Source: DASPKO01 sp035628055
GTDB taxonomy: Bacteria; Planctomycetota; Phycisphaerae; Phycisphaerales; UBA1924
Assembly: GCA_035628055.1 (NCBI GenBank)
Contig: DASPKO010000021.1
Span: 1 to 7,147 of the forward strand
Direction: 5' to 3'
Length of the DNA stretch: 7,147 bases
Below the pieces are notes generated by a model. That model was given only the letters and a program-made list of their open reading frames with translations. It did no database searches and was not told where the DNA came from. Shown here in pieces: positions 6,092-7,147 of the stretch. The stretch's first letter is position 1. Every line of letters begins with the position of its first letter. A program made the translations under genes and the position numbers.

Positions 6092-7035
6092 ACGCCCTCC
6101 TGGCCGCGGGCAAGGCCCGCCCCGTCGCCATCGTGCGGCGCCTCCAGCCCCAGCGAGGTGAGGAAACGCTCGGATTCCCCCGGGAGCATCCGGTAGGGGC
6201 GCGCCCCCAGGTCGCGGGCCCGCACGTGCTCGGCCCACCGGGCTCCGGCCCGCGCGATCTCCTCGCCGAGGCGCGCCACCGGTCGGGCAAAGCGCGGGGG
6301 CCGGTCGGTCATGCCCAGCAGGTCGTGCAGCACCAGCACCTGCCCGTGACAGCGCGGGCCCGCCCCGATCCCGATCACGGGAACGCTCGTCCGTGCCAGC
6401 ACCGCGCCCGTCACCTCCTCCGGGACCGCCTCAACAAGCAGCAGCGCCGCGCCGGCCTCTTCCAGGGCCACCGCGTCGGCGACGATCCGCCCCGCCTCCG
6501 CGGCCGTCCGCCCCGCGGGCGCGTAGCCCCCCGTCAGCGCCCCACGCTGGGGAAGGCTGCCCACGTGCGCGCAGACCGGGATCCCGGCGCGCGTCATCCG
6601 CCGGACCAGCGGGGCCAGGGCCGCGTCCGCCTCGACCTTCACCACGTCGGCGAGCCCCTCACTCAGGAACCGCCCCGCGTTCCGCATCGCCTCGGCCGGC
6701 CCGGCCTGGTAGCTCATGAAGGGCATGTCCGCCATCACCACGCGATCAGGTGCCCCCCGCTTCACCGCCGCGGTCAGGGCCACCAGCACCTCCAGGGGCA
6801 TCTGGATGGTGCGCTCGAGCCCGAGAACGACCTCGGCGGCGGTGTCCCCCACCAGCAGCACGTGCACCCCGCCCCGCGCCAGCCACCGGGCGGCGGTGGC
6901 GTCGTAGCAGGTCAGGCACGCGAAGGGCTCGCCAGCCTGGGCCAGGCGTCGCAGCGTCGCGAGCGTCACCCGGGTGGGCGCCCCGGGCTCGGCGCCGCCG
7001 GGAACGATCGGCTCGGGACGGCCGGCACTGCCCAT
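6088..7035 (-). CDS. panB: 3-methyl-2-oxobutanoate (ketopantoate) hydroxymethyltransferase
   Basis: PanB adds a hydroxymethyl group from 5,10-methylenetetrahydrofolate to 2-oxoisovalerate, making ketopantoate for pantothenate and coenzyme A; it is cytoplasmic. With the start used here (ATG at 7033-7035, 315 residues) the TIM-barrel begins at RVTLATLRRL (22-31). Metal and substrate residues are kept: Asp64 in LLVGDT, Asp103 in MADMPFMSYQ, Lys133 and Glu135 in KVEAD, His157 in CAHVG, and the catalytic-type Glu202 in LLVEAVP. GIGAGPRCHGQVLVLHDLLG (223-242) is also diagnostic. The usual GDS-to-GHDSTLPVT stretch is changed to GDT and GLERTIQMP, so this is a divergent branch. An ATG at 7089 would add 18 residues unlike PanB; neither start has a good ribosome binding site and the frame is open to the window edge. 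No panC is visible next to it; htrA follows with an ATGA overlap. Assignment is strong, start uncertain. Confidence 0.92.
   Translation of the reverse strand: MGSAGRPEPIVPGGAEPGAPTRVTLATLRRLAQAGEPFACLTCYDATAARWLARGGVHVLLVGDTAAEVVLGLERTIQMPLEVLVALTAAVKRGAPDRVVMADMPFMSYQAGPAEAMRNAGRFLSEGLADVVKVEADAALAPLVRRMTRAGIPVCAHVGSLPQRGALTGGYAPAGRTAAEAGRIVADAVALEEAGAALLLVEAVPEEVTGAVLARTSVPVIGIGAGPRCHGQVLVLHDLLGMTDRPPRFARPVARLGEEIARAGARWAEHVRARDLGARPYRMLPGESERFLTSLGLEAPHDGDGAGLARGQEGV
6096..6101 (-). promoter_or_regulatory. Strong ribosome binding site of the htrA-type gene, inside panB
   Basis: AGGAGG on the minus strand, four bases before the htrA ATG and lying within the last codons of panB (part of its GQEGV end). 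It fixes the htrA start at 6091 and suggests the protease is not wholly dependent on coupling for initiation. Confidence 0.75.
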
Positions 7036-7147
7036 GACCAACTTTACGCCGCGGGGAGAGGGCCAGGATCGATCCAGGCCCAGTAGCATCGCTCGTGCGC
7101 GCCCGAGTGCCGGCCCCCGAGCACATGGACGACCCGGCGGCCCCCCG
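7036..7147. other. Region upstream of panB to the window edge
   Basis: These 112 bases hold the near-palindrome at 7061-7080 and otherwise no recognisable gene. The panB frame stays open to the edge, but its residues do not resemble PanB. I found no convincing -35/-10 pair; the only relatively AT-rich patch is GTAAAGTT just before the ATG at 7035. An upstream gene may lie beyond the window. Confidence 0.35.
7061..7080. repeat. 20-nt near-perfect palindrome upstream of panB
   Basis: ggccaggatcgatccaggcc is symmetric except for one mismatched pair (positions 5 and 16), with a perfect core ggatcgatcc. It lies 26 bases before the preferred panB ATG at 7035 and inside the coding frame if the ATG at 7089 is used. 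It could be an operator, but no regulator can be named. Confidence 0.45.

Noticed and set aside
4301..6196. Very long open frame (about 630 codons) on the plus strand opposite the htrA-type gene
   Set aside because: Its translation is rich in Arg, His, Asp and Pro with no recognisable domain, and it is antisense to a gene with a complete HtrA catalytic triad and two PDZ domains. Stop codons are rare in such GC-rich DNA, so long shadows are expected.
5022..6290. Second minus-strand frame of about 420 codons inside htrA and panB
   Set aside because: Arg/Gly/Ala-rich frame-shadow of the protease; no domain, and its start lies within panB.
1..7147. CRISPR array, insertion sequence, tRNA, rRNA or toxin-antitoxin pair
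   Set aside because: I looked for regularly spaced repeats, terminal inverted repeats, transposase motifs, cloverleaf ends and small paired genes, and saw none.

Overview
The window is a dense, very GC-rich (roughly 70% or more by eye) bacterial chromosomal segment. Seven complete protein genes and one partial gene all lie on the minus strand, so transcription runs from high to low coordinates. In that order they are: panB (ketopantoate hydroxymethyltransferase), an HtrA/DegP-type serine protease with two PDZ domains, a seven-helix Bax inhibitor-1/YccA-family membrane protein, tpiA (triosephosphate isomerase), secG (Sec translocon subunit with an unusually long Pro/Ala-rich tail), a YicC-family endoribonuclease, an aminoglycoside phosphotransferase-fold kinase of unknown substrate, and the N-terminal 93 residues of an exported protein cut off by the window edge.

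The layout is operon-like. Two junctions are four-base ATGA overlaps (panB/htrA and yicC/kinase). The other gaps are 21 to 109 bases, and no stretch over 300 bases lacks a gene. The longest non-coding pieces are the far right end (7036-7147), the tpiA-secG gap (2818-2926) and the htrA-BI-1 gap (4585-4681). No convincing rho-independent terminator, sigma-70 promoter, tRNA, rRNA, CRISPR array or mobile element is visible. Three of the genes (BI-1, secG, yicC) are best started at GTG, each behind a GGAG-like ribosome binding site at normal spacing. Long open frames on the plus strand and in other minus frames are GC-driven shadows.

The proteins suggest an envelope and core-metabolism cluster: coenzyme A precursor synthesis (PanB), glycolysis (TpiA), export (SecG), envelope protein quality control (HtrA), an integral membrane stress-type protein (BI-1 family) and RNA turnover (YicC). 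The high GC, the style of PanB and the kinase, and the mix of genes are compatible with a planctomycete-like or other GC-rich, often metagenome-derived lineage. That placement is only an impression from memory of such proteins and was not tested.

This is mostly ordinary housekeeping DNA, and I see no convincing new defence or mobile system. The points worth a second look are the coupling of yicC to an orphan kinase, the long repeat-containing SecG tail, the 18-nt perfect palindrome abutting the BI-1 ribosome binding site, the variant substrate-loop region of PanB, and the truncated exported protein at the edge.
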